Source of the DNA: DAOUMU01 sp034409055 | GTDB lineage: Bacteria; Chloroflexota; Anaerolineae; 4572-78; J111 | Reading direction: 5' to 3' | Assembly: GCA_034409055.1 (NCBI GenBank) | Contig: DAOUMU010000486.1 | Span: 1 to 36,050 of the forward strand | DNA length: 36,050 nucleotides | Shown here: one piece after another, positions 30,441 through 36,050 of the stretch | How the letters are laid out: every line of letters begins with the position of its first letter | Position numbering within the stretch: position 1 is the first letter of the stretch | Made by a program: the position numbers and the translations under genes | Notes under the pieces: generated by a model | Seen by the model: the letters and a program-made list of their open reading frames with translations, nothing else | Databases searched by the model: none | What the model was told of the DNA's origin: nothing

Positions 30441-30977
30441 TTATCGACTCTGGCGACCATTCCGCCCCCTGTCCTGATACTTGCGCAAAAGCTGAGGTAG
30501 CTTATTGGGCCGCAGGCGTCCGTGCAGATCCTCATCGTTGACCATCATCACCGGCGCTTGACTGCAAGCACCGACGCAACGGCAGACCTCAAAGCTGATT
30601 AAGCCGTCCTTCGTGGTCTGGCCAAGCTCAATCCCGAGAATCTGCTGCGCTTTTTCGATCAGTTGTATCGCTCCGCCAACATAACAGGCAGTGCCCAGAC
30701 AGAATTTGACGATATGTTTACCTTTTGGGGCGGTGGTAAAGAATGAATAAAAGGAAACCACCCCGTTGACCTCGCTCATAGGCACGCGTAATTTCTGGGC
30801 CACGTAAGCCTGCATGGGGGGAGATATATGCCCAATTCGGCTTTGCAGTTCGCTCAAGACCACCATCGTGGCTCCAGGCATGCCCTTGTTATCGGCCAAG
30901 ATTTGATCAATGACAGTTCGTTGGTCAGGGATAGTCAGAGGGTCTGTTTCAGGAATATTTCTAAGCACTTCTATCAT
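30441..30977 (-). CDS. hydC: HydC/HoxE-type NuoE [2Fe-2S] subunit
   Basis: A 178-residue thioredoxin-like [2Fe-2S] subunit with ligands Cys93, Cys98 (FCLGTACYVGG) and Cys134, Cys138 (CRCVGACSQAPVMMVND), then the tail DLHGRLRPNKLPQLL, a form typical of HydC/HoxE. It differs from the Nqo2-type copy at 27001. It should pair with the HydB-like subunit. The start at ATG 30977 has GGAG 6 bases upstream; a TTG at 30992 is possible but weaker. It is the first gene after a promoter region with Crp/Fnr-type operators, so it probably heads the core hydrogenase transcript. Confidence 0.92.
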   Translation of the reverse strand: MIEVLRNIPETDPLTIPDQRTVIDQILADNKGMPGATMVVLSELQSRIGHISPPMQAYVAQKLRVPMSEVNGVVSFYSFFTTAPKGKHIVKFCLGTACYVGGAIQLIEKAQQILGIELGQTTKDGLISFEVCRCVGACSQAPVMMVNDEDLHGRLRPNKLPQLLRKYQDRGRNGRQSR

Positions 30978-31004
30978 TTGAAGCTCCAGCAAAAATTTTG
31001 ATAA

Positions 31005-31068
31005 ACTATAAAGTCCTTATTGTGAATTTTATCACTTTTATTGAGGTTTGTCACGTGACAAATGTCAC
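31005..31068 (-). promoter_or_regulatory. Hydrogenase core promoter with operator motifs
   Basis: On the minus strand a candidate -10 (TATAGT, 31010-31005) lies upstream of the HydC-type gene. Upstream are two dyads of GTGA-N6-TCAC type: 31022-31035 (GTGAATTTTATCAC, extended left as TTGTGAA) and the perfect GTGACAAATGTCAC at 31055-31068. The latter overlaps the palindrome TGTCACGTGACA (31049-31060). Centres are 33 bases apart, three helical turns. The regulator is unknown; Crp/Fnr geometry fits, and the TTGTGAA half-site could also attract a Rex-type NADH sensor. Confidence 0.6.
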
Positions 31069-31087
31069 CTAAAAATAAGGATGATTG

Positions 31088-31891
31088 TCAGTTTGTGGTG
31101 GAACGGATCACCACCGACCGGCCTTGTTCGTTCAAAAAAGCCAGTTTAAGCTCAGCTACAGTGGGGGCAGCCAGTTGGAAAAGGTTGGCCCCCAGAAAAT
31201 CATCGAGATAATGAACGTCGCCATTCTGGATCAGGGTAAAGTTTCTGAGTTGGGGGAACTTTTCGCGGGCCTTGGCCGGACTCAGATGCCGAGATATTTC
31301 CAGGGCGCCGAAGGGGACATCTGGTGGCACAAAGCCCAGGTTGGCGATTAAACTGAAAGCCTTACGATCGACATGGGCGGGAATGGCCAACCCGCCCAGC
31401 CTGGAGACTTCGGTCACGGCTTCTGACAAAGAGATGTTAGCCGAGGTCAAGAGCAGTTGTGTTTCACGCCGAATGAACTCTGCCGTTTCGTCAACCACAA
31501 ATTGTTCGCCGAAATACTCAATGTTATTTTTTAGCGGCGGCATGCGGGTATCGACCAGGGCTTGCCAGGTTTCCAATTGAGCCAGTGTGTCGAACAAGCA
31601 AAGCACGTGAACCTCTTCCCGGGTTTGGAGTTCCATACCGGGTAGTACGGTCAGGTCAGTGCCAGCGGCTGCCTTTTGCACGGCCCCGGCATTGGCACTG
31701 GTGTTATGGTCTGTGATGGCGATCAGGTTAATCCCCCTGTCTAAAGCCTCCTGGACAATCAGGGGGGGGATCATCTCAATACTGGCGCAGGGCGAAACCA
31801 CTGTATGGACATGTAACTCGGCTACATAGGTTTTTAGTTGCTCTTCTCCAGCGAACTCGGCCGACTGGCCCGAGTTCTGATCAATTCCCAC
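31088..31891 (-). CDS. PHP-domain phosphoesterase
   Basis: A PHP metal-dependent phosphoesterase-like protein of about 267 residues. The motifs are the first His pair in AELHVHTVVSPCAS, AITDHNT, LPGMELQTREEVHVL, then IPAHVDR and NGDVHYL, covering the metal ligands of the TrpH-like PHP group. An insert of about 60 residues in the middle (ENNIEYFGEQFVVDE-like) is normal in this group. The start is uncertain: GTG 31891 has AGGAG 9 bases upstream; the frame extends to 31939 with no good site. PHP proteins of this kind recur in [FeFe]-hydrogenase gene clusters; their substrate is unknown. A nucleotide or oligonucleotide substrate is a guess. Confidence 0.87.
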   Translation of the reverse strand: MGIDQNSGQSAEFAGEEQLKTYVAELHVHTVVSPCASIEMIPPLIVQEALDRGINLIAITDHNTSANAGAVQKAAAGTDLTVLPGMELQTREEVHVLCLFDTLAQLETWQALVDTRMPPLKNNIEYFGEQFVVDETAEFIRRETQLLLTSANISLSEAVTEVSRLGGLAIPAHVDRKAFSLIANLGFVPPDVPFGALEISRHLSPAKAREKFPQLRNFTLIQNGDVHYLDDFLGANLFQLAAPTVAELKLAFLNEQGRSVVIRSTTN

Positions 31892-32027
31892 GAGAGCATC
31901 TCCTGACGGGGTGTATGTAATTACCCAAAAAGCGGGCACAGGCGTTGGGGGAGCGTTCCAAATCGGTAAACGGATAGGTAACGAATTAGCGGATACTGGC
32001 CGTAAATCGCAGGCCCATCCACACTCC

Positions 32028-32069
32028 CTACGGTCGCCTACGGTCGCCTACGGTTGCCTACGGTCGTCG
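32028..32069. repeat. Short tandem array (CTACGGTCGC x4)
   Basis: Four consecutive 10-bp units reading CTACGGTCGC with one C-to-T change in the third unit and an altered end in the fourth. Confidence 0.7.
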
Positions 32070-32220
32070 CTACTTATCCGCTCACAGATTGGCTTGTTTC
32101 AAGGTTCTTGCCCCACAATGACGAAGCCCCCCCCAACCTTTACATACGCCCCTCCTGACTACTGCCCCTCTTGGCCGGGCTGATTCTTACCCGGCATTCG
32201 TTACCCGACATTTGAAAATC

Positions 32221-32318
32221 AGAAACCAGGTTTTTCACTTGCTGAGGCATTTTTGGTTCTCCAGAATGCTCAAAAAGCAACGATTAGCCTGGTTCAGACG
32301 ACAAAAAACCTGGTTTCT
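32221..32318. mobile_element. MITE-like element B, copy 2
   Basis: 98 bp, the same perfect 15-bp terminal inverted repeats (AGAAACCAGGTTTTT) as 6126-6223, and about 90% identity over the whole length when reverse-complemented. No clear target duplication is seen. Confidence 0.8.
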
Positions 32319-32361
32319 CTCTTCGTGTCGGGTAGTGAAACCCGGCATGGGGATGCCGTGG

Positions 32362-32706
32362 CTACTCTTCCTTGAGACCTAGTTCCCACAATCTGCCTGC
32401 CACAAAAAAGGTTGGTTTGCCGGTAGACAGTAAAGTAACGTTCTCCTCATTGGCTTTGGCAATGGTCTCCTGATCTGGCATAGCGCCTTCAGTGATGATG
32501 ATCGCGCTTAAATCCAGTAAGGCGGCGACAGCCACAATATTGATGTGGGCTTGTAATGTTACCCAAATTGCTCGCTGGTTGGCCCCGGCCATCACACAAC
32601 TCAATAAATCTGAGGCATAACCACTGGTCGGAGTGACCTGCTGGAAATCCTTGGGCTGTGTTAACAAGGTCAGGTTTAGCTTTTCAATAATCTCTTGCAG
32701 AGTCAA
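32362..32706 (-). CDS. DRTGG-domain protein
   Basis: A 114-residue protein that I assign to the DRTGG-domain family: LQEIIEKLNLTLLT, GYASDLLSCVMAGANQRAIWVT, VAVAALLDLSAIIITEG and a C-terminal FFVAGRLWELG. DRTGG domains sit in CBS proteins, BioD-like proteins and stand-alone in [FeFe]-hydrogenase operons, where they may sense a ligand; this is unproven. The start is TTG 32706 with AAGGAGA 8 bases upstream, and the gene overlaps the end of the CBS-ATPase gene by 23 bases, implying translational coupling. A similar gene lies upstream at 33932. Confidence 0.82.
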   Translation of the reverse strand: MTLQEIIEKLNLTLLTQPKDFQQVTPTSGYASDLLSCVMAGANQRAIWVTLQAHINIVAVAALLDLSAIIITEGAMPDQETIAKANEENVTLLSTGKPTFFVAGRLWELGLKEE

Positions 32707-33793
32707 ACGAAAACTTCTCCTTTTCAGACGCAGTTTTTGTCTTTGTATCTTTAGGCTGCAGGTTGATTTTCATCACTAACCTGGTACCTTCGCCCGGTGT
32801 TGACACCCGCGTTAACACCCACTCCTTGCTCCCTTTCCCGGTTGGCTTCATAACTAACCGGGTGCCTCTGCTCGGCGTTGATTGCAATTCCATTTCATCG
32901 ACGCAGTGTTGAATGTTCTTTAACCCCATCCCGGCTCCAAAACCCAACTCTCGGACCTGGTCAGAAGCGGTTGAATAGCCAGGCTGCATGGCCAATTCAA
33001 CGTCCTCGATACCTGGTCCATCGTCAACTACCTCCATAAAGATTTGATGGGGTTCAATTTCAACCCGTATCTGACCGCCATTGGTGGTATGAATAATTAA
33101 ATTCATCTCTGCTTCATAAACAGCAGTGCCACACCGCCGGGCAATTTGCGAATCAGCGCCCAGGCGGAGCAAGGCCCGTTTGATGTTACTGGAGGCTGCG
33201 CCGCCGAGGGTAAAGTCTCCCGGCTTAATTTGATACCGCAAAATCAAACTGGTTCGATCCGAATTGATGTCCTCAAATAGATGACTGGCTCGATAACGTC
33301 TAAGTTCTTCGGCATGATAATCACGTTGCAGCGCGTTTAGTAAGCCTCGGGTAATATCACCTTTGGTAATGATGCCAACCAGTTGGCCGGTTTCATCGAT
33401 CACTACCAGCCGGCCCAAGCCTGTTTGAGTGAATAACTTTAGGGCCTCAATGATCGAGTCAAGGGCGTTAACCGTAATTACTTTAGGAGTCATGTAATCG
33501 GCTACGGCTGACTTAAGCTCTCCTCGACCTAAATCACGTAGGGCGCGGATCAGGTCCTCAATACTGATAATCCCGACCAGTTTGTCCTTTGAAACAACCG
33601 GAGCGCCTGAAATACCTGCTTCCCGAAATAGTTCTAGCACTTTGGCCATTTGTGTCTTGGGGGTAACCACTTCGAGTTCGTGGGTCATCACTTCTTCGAT
33701 TTTTAGCTCGTAAGCCAGTTCTTCAACCCGGGTAATGAGTCCGGCTGTGTTGTCGGTGATGGTTTGTTTTTTGAGAATAGGGCCTTGTGGCAT
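32684..33793 (-). CDS. CBS pair fused to RsbW-like ATPase
   Basis: A 369-residue fusion. Residues 36-150 are a CBS pair (VMTHELEVVTPKTQM, SGAPVVSKDKLVGIISIEDL; YMTPKVITVNALDS, LGRLVVIDETGQLVGIITKGD). A linker follows (160-190), then a GHKL ATPase like anti-sigma factor RsbW: N box VYEAEMNLIIHTTNGG, G1 VVDDGPGIED, and the lid GYSTASDQVRELGFGAGMGLKNI. Near the C-terminus the segment STPSRGTRLVMK (305-316) is repeated as STPGEGTRLVMK (331-342), a small internal duplication. Known RsbW-type proteins bind or phosphorylate partners; here it is flanked by DRTGG genes, the arrangement seen in [FeFe]-hydrogenase clusters. AAGGA precedes the ATG. Confidence 0.9.
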   Translation of the reverse strand: MPQGPILKKQTITDNTAGLITRVEELAYELKIEEVMTHELEVVTPKTQMAKVLELFREAGISGAPVVSKDKLVGIISIEDLIRALRDLGRGELKSAVADYMTPKVITVNALDSIIEALKLFTQTGLGRLVVIDETGQLVGIITKGDITRGLLNALQRDYHAEELRRYRASHLFEDINSDRTSLILRYQIKPGDFTLGGAASSNIKRALLRLGADSQIARRCGTAVYEAEMNLIIHTTNGGQIRVEIEPHQIFMEVVDDGPGIEDVELAMQPGYSTASDQVRELGFGAGMGLKNIQHCVDEMELQSTPSRGTRLVMKPTGKGSKEWVLTRVSTPGEGTRLVMKINLQPKDTKTKTASEKEKFSFDSARDY

Positions 33794-33862
33794 GTCATCC
33801 TTTCAACGAAAAGAACGGCTCAGGCTCAGATTTTGGCGGCGCGGTTGCGTCCAGTACCCAAC

Positions 33863-33897
33863 AATTGGTAAGCGGATAGGGAGCGGATTAGCGGATA
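33863..33897. repeat. GGTAAGCGGATAGG-type dispersed repeat, copy 2
   Basis: AATTGGTAAGCGGATAGG, then GAGCGGATTAGCGGATA. It matches 31961-31995 with a few changes, in the same orientation, between the DRTGG and CBS-ATPase genes. Confidence 0.55.
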
Positions 33898-33931
33898 TGA
33901 ATACCCTACCGGGCACAGGGAACCGGCCGGA

Positions 33932-34309
33932 TTATCTCTCCTGCCGGCGGGCGGCGGGCAGACCGGCTGCGTATAACCGGCCACAGGTTTCAAACATCGT
34001 CAGATGGGTGCCGATGATCGGGATGCCAATTTGTTGGGCCAATTGGCCAGTTTCGGGCAGCGGTCTCTTGTCTCTCACCAGCAGGATAACGGCTATATCG
34101 GCTATCTCGGCAGTTCGCACGATCTGGGGGTTAACCAGACCGGTGATCAATACCCCGCGACCTCCTTCGTAGCATAGCACGTCACTCATCAGGTCTGCGC
34201 TGAATCCGGTTTGTACCTCGCCATCTAAGTCAGCCTGGTTTAACGAGTTGGTGGGGTCAGGCGAAAAAATTTTTGCTTCGACAATGGTCAAAATATCGCG
34301 TAGACGCAT
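33932..34309 (-). CDS. DRTGG-domain protein
   Basis: A 125-residue protein related to the one at 32362: RLRDILTIVEAKIF, a middle part GFSADLMSDVLCYEGGRGVLITGL, VRTAEIADIAVILLVRDK and IPIIGTHLTMFETCGRLYAAG. It fits the DRTGG-domain family though similarity between the two copies is low. The start is ATG 34309, with AAGGAA just upstream. It is the first gene of the leftward accessory set (DRTGG, CBS-ATPase, DRTGG, PHP). A MITE-like dyad (34343-34411) and a pair of Crp/Fnr-type operators (34491-34527) lie upstream, so it is likely regulated together with the hydrogenase core. Confidence 0.8.
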   Translation of the reverse strand: MRLRDILTIVEAKIFSPDPTNSLNQADLDGEVQTGFSADLMSDVLCYEGGRGVLITGLVNPQIVRTAEIADIAVILLVRDKRPLPETGQLAQQIGIPIIGTHLTMFETCGRLYAAGLPAARRQER

Positions 34310-34342
34310 CAATTTCCTTACTTCGTGTTCCTTTCTAAGTTA

Positions 34343-34411
34343 AGACCTGACAGGTTTTGCTACAGTTTACCTGTATTATCTGGCAGATTTTCGCTAAAAC
34401 CTGTCAGGTCT
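34343..34411. mobile_element. Inverted-repeat element E (AGACCTGACAGGTTTT)
   Basis: A 69-bp element with a perfect 16-bp inverted repeat (34343-34358 and 34396-34411). Similar GACCTGACAGG palindromes are widespread small repeats in environmental bacterial genomes. It lies between the operator pair at 34491 and the DRTGG start codon. Confidence 0.7.
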
Positions 34412-34490
34412 GGCTTTTTACCCCACAAATCCGCGTTGAACCTCTAAATTAACTGGGGGTTAGCATATCACAAAAAATTGCGTACCAATA

Positions 34491-34527
34491 GTGGCAAATG
34501 TCATCTTCTTTTAGTGACAACCGTCAC
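34491..34527. promoter_or_regulatory. Crp/Fnr-type operator pair, DRTGG-proximal
   Basis: GTGGCAAATGTCAT (34491-34504) and GTGACAACCGTCAC (34514-34527), centres 23 bases apart. They match the motif seen at 16989, 17011 and 31055. They probably control leftward transcription of the DRTGG-led genes starting at 34309. Confidence 0.6.
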
Positions 34528-34624
34528 AACATGTAATAAATTTCACAATACGGCCACCCAAAGGGTACAGGATAACTATTCAATTTTTGATTCCATCTTA
34601 ACACCTTTTTGCTTACCCGGATAA

Positions 34625-34661
34625 GTGGCATATGTCATTTGTTGAGAGTGACAGATGTCAT
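34625..34661. promoter_or_regulatory. Crp/Fnr-type operator pair, second
   Basis: GTGGCATATGTCAT (34625-34638) and GTGACAGATGTCAT (34648-34661), again 23 bases apart and 134 bases from the first pair. It may serve a second or rightward promoter. The nearest rightward gene starts 534 bases away. Confidence 0.55.
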
Positions 34662-35194
34662 CTTCGATATTCATCAAACCAGAATTTGGCTTGCCAGCGG
34701 GGCAAAGAGTAACTGACGTGAAGCGTGAAGCGTGAAGGGTGAAGGGTGAAGCGTGAAGCGTAATGACTTATCTACAGTTCATTTTTACGTCACTGGCCCT
34801 ATGGGTTTACGCTTTACGTTTTACGTGGTGGTTGGGTGCTTTATGAGGTTGCCTTACCGGAAGTTGCTTTTTCATTGCTAATTCTGGTTCTATGTTATAT
34901 CGAAGTTGTCAGAAGGGTGGTATATGTGTTATAGTAAACTATAATAAGGGAGTTCCGAAATTTAAATCATCCCAAAACTGTCGGCGACGTGAAGCGTAAA
35001 ACGTGAAACGTGAGGGTTTATGGCATAAAAACATCACGTTTCACGCATCACGTTTCACGCATCACGTTTCACGGAGTTGGGACAATTACCCGTACTACCC
35101 ACAGGGCACAGGCGGGCACAGGTATTTTTTCGGAACTGCCTAAAAGTCCTGAATGGGTAGTACCAGATCGATGGGAGGTCGTTTTTCTGGAAAA
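34662..35194. repeat. Short tandem and inverted repeats before pentapeptide gene
   Basis: No gene. Six units of 7 bp (CGTGAAG/GGTGAAG) at 34717-34758 face complementary TTTACG-type runs at 34806-34825. A palindrome TTATAGT-AA-ACTATAA lies at 34929-34944. ACGTGAAGCGTAAAACGTGA (34987-35006) faces three perfect 14-bp units CATCACGTTTCACG at 35032-35073. The arms can pair into long hairpins. Confidence 0.65.
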
Positions 35195-35809
35195 ATGATG
35201 GAACGTGAAATGGTAGCCCAGATCATCAAATCTGCACGCGATCAGGGTAAAAAGCCTGATTTGCGCCGGGCCGACTTAAGTGGGGCGGACCTGAACCAGG
35301 CTAACCTGGGGGGGGCCAACTTGAACGAGGCAAATCTGTATGGGGCGGGCCTGAACCGGGCCGATCTGAAGGAGGCCAGCCTGATCTTTGCCAACCTGAT
35401 GAAGGCCAACCTGGTTGGGGCTAATTTGGGTGGGGCGAACCTGGTTTTTGCCAATCTACGCCTGGCGGATTTGAGCCAGGCCAATTTGAGCGAGGCTAAT
35501 TTGAGTGCGGCTGACCTGTATGGGGCCAATTTGAGTGGGGCCAATTTGAGCGAGGCAAACTTGAGTGAGGCCAATTTGAGTGAAACCAATTTGAGTGGGG
35601 CCAATCTGTGCGGGGCCGACCTGGGCCAGGCCAACCTGGACCAGGCCAATTTGAGCCGGGCTAAACTGGGCCAGGCAAATCTGAGCGAGGCAAATCTGAC
35701 CCAGGCCAAGCTGATCAAAGCGACCTACAATCAAGATACGAAGTGGGATGAACAGTTTAATCCAGCGGCGGCCGGCGCGATTAAAAAGAAGCGGTGGTTT
35801 TTCTTTTAA
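35195..35809 (+). CDS. Pentapeptide-repeat protein, paralogue
   Basis: About 204 residues. After MMEREMVAQIIKSARDQGKK the chain consists of A(D/N)LxX pentapeptides (about 30, from LRRADLSGADLNQANL onward) and ends with ATYNQDTKWDEQFNP, the usual C-terminal cap, then a hydrophobic RWFFF end. It should fold as a beta-helix; the function is unknown. The start is uncertain: ATG 35195 or 35198 match the N-terminal pattern of the first copy (IxSARxxG-K-P), while a frame open from 35153 adds unconserved residues. The ribosome-binding site is weak. It is convergent with the short frame at 35806. Confidence 0.85.
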   Translation: MMEREMVAQIIKSARDQGKKPDLRRADLSGADLNQANLGGANLNEANLYGAGLNRADLKEASLIFANLMKANLVGANLGGANLVFANLRLADLSQANLSEANLSAADLYGANLSGANLSEANLSEANLSETNLSGANLCGADLGQANLDQANLSRAKLGQANLSEANLTQAKLIKATYNQDTKWDEQFNPAAAGAIKKKRWFFF

Positions 35810-35994
35810 AATTTTAGCTGTTTAATTTTTGGACTTTCTCCGAGTCGTAAGCATCTGTTGTAGGATGATGGGACTTTATGTAGTTTTTTGTCTTCGATTA
35901 GCTGGTCGATGTAGTGGTTTACTGTCGTTATGGGTGTAAAACGCAAAAGATGGTAAATTTCATAATTTAGCCGGTGACAGAGGAGCAAGACCAA
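35806..35994 (-). CDS. Short hypothetical frame, possible winged-helix remnant
   Basis: A 62-codon frame beginning at TTG. The segment YHLLRFTPITTVNHYIDQL followed by IEDKKLHKV could be a winged-helix pattern, with helix, helix and a basic wing. There is no clear ribosome-binding site, and a stop lies just upstream in frame. It may be the tail of a truncated gene or an accident. I do not recognise a family. Confidence 0.25.
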   Translation of the reverse strand: MVLLLCHRLNYEIYHLLRFTPITTVNHYIDQLIEDKKLHKVPSSYNRCLRLGESPKIKQLKF

Positions 35995-36050
35995 AAGTTA
36001 AGACGCTGTCACAAAAATCAGACCACTTGTGAACAGCCCAGTGGCAACGA

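Larger units (their letters stand above)
31892..32361. other. Repeat-rich gap between PHP and DRTGG genes
   Basis: No gene. It contains one copy of a GGTAAACGGATAGG-type repeat (31961-31995, see 33863-33897), a short tandem run (four decamers of CTACGGTCGC type at 32028-32069), MITE-like element B copy 2 (32221-32318) and a REP-like palindrome CCCGGCATGGGGATGCCGTGG (32341-32361) that touches the stop codon of the DRTGG gene. Confidence 0.6.

Overview
The window looks like a chromosomal segment of an anaerobic or facultative bacterium, most plausibly a Chloroflexota (Anaerolineae-like) lineage. That placement is an inference from three things: the mix of genes, the very many small palindromic repeats and MITE-like elements, and the pairing of an HoxH/HoxY-type [NiFe] hydrogenase with NuoE/F/G-like subunits. 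Nothing in the window (no rRNA, no ribosomal protein) fixes the taxonomy.

Layout. 1-5.2 kb (mostly + strand): a DUF2218 protein, the C-terminal remnant of an ISKra4-type transposase, a NarL-type two-component pair, a small one-helix membrane protein, a lone receiver-domain protein, an RRM RNA-binding protein with a hairpin-rich leader, a 23-codon CarD-like remnant and a pentapeptide-repeat protein. 5.2-12.4 kb (- strand): a receiver protein with a Cys-rich tail, a large triple-GAF HisKA_2 histidine kinase, and a three-gene unit of CBS protein, ArsB/NhaD-type permease and PII-like/CBS protein. 12.4-16.6 kb (-): a BCAM0308-type zinc-ribbon protein, a PPSR kinase/pyrophosphorylase, a frameshifted fructose-1,6-bisphosphate aldolase/phosphatase, a cytidylate-kinase-like protein and a stand-alone cyclic-nucleotide-binding protein. 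17.1-21.1 kb (-): a small frameshifted gene, a GltD-like NAD(P)H oxidoreductase, a formate/nitrite channel, a CBS protein and a hydrogenase maturation protease. 21.3-34.3 kb (-): the main system. Read 5'->3' on the minus strand it runs DRTGG protein, CBS-ATPase, DRTGG protein, PHP phosphoesterase, NuoE/HydC-like, GHKL ATPase, [2Fe-2S] thioredoxin-like ferredoxin, NuoF/HydB-like, a second NuoE, a second NuoF, NuoG/HoxU-like, HoxY and HoxH. 35.2-35.8 kb (+): a second pentapeptide-repeat protein.

How it fits together. The centrepiece is a soluble NAD(H)-linked [NiFe] hydrogenase with two different NuoE/NuoF flavin modules. One has the HydB/HydC signatures of electron-bifurcating hydrogenases, including a C-terminal 2x[4Fe-4S] domain. 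The other has Nqo1/Nqo2 (complex I) signatures. The accessory genes upstream (DRTGG, CBS + RsbW-like ATPase, PHP, GHKL ATPase) are of the kind usually seen beside [FeFe] hydrogenases. Formate transport, NAD(P)H shuttling, gluconeogenesis (PPSR and FBP aldolase/phosphatase), CBS and PII-like energy sensing and several two-component proteins together suggest redox and low-oxygen metabolism.

A palindrome with the Crp/Fnr-type geometry GTGA-N6-TCAC recurs at several loci. These include the region just upstream of the hydrogenase core and the region upstream of the DRTGG-led regulatory genes, so a shared regulon is possible. The intergenic DNA carries at least five different MITE-like or inverted-repeat elements. 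One family has an 8-bp target duplication and GTAA ends, as expected of IS66-derived MITEs.
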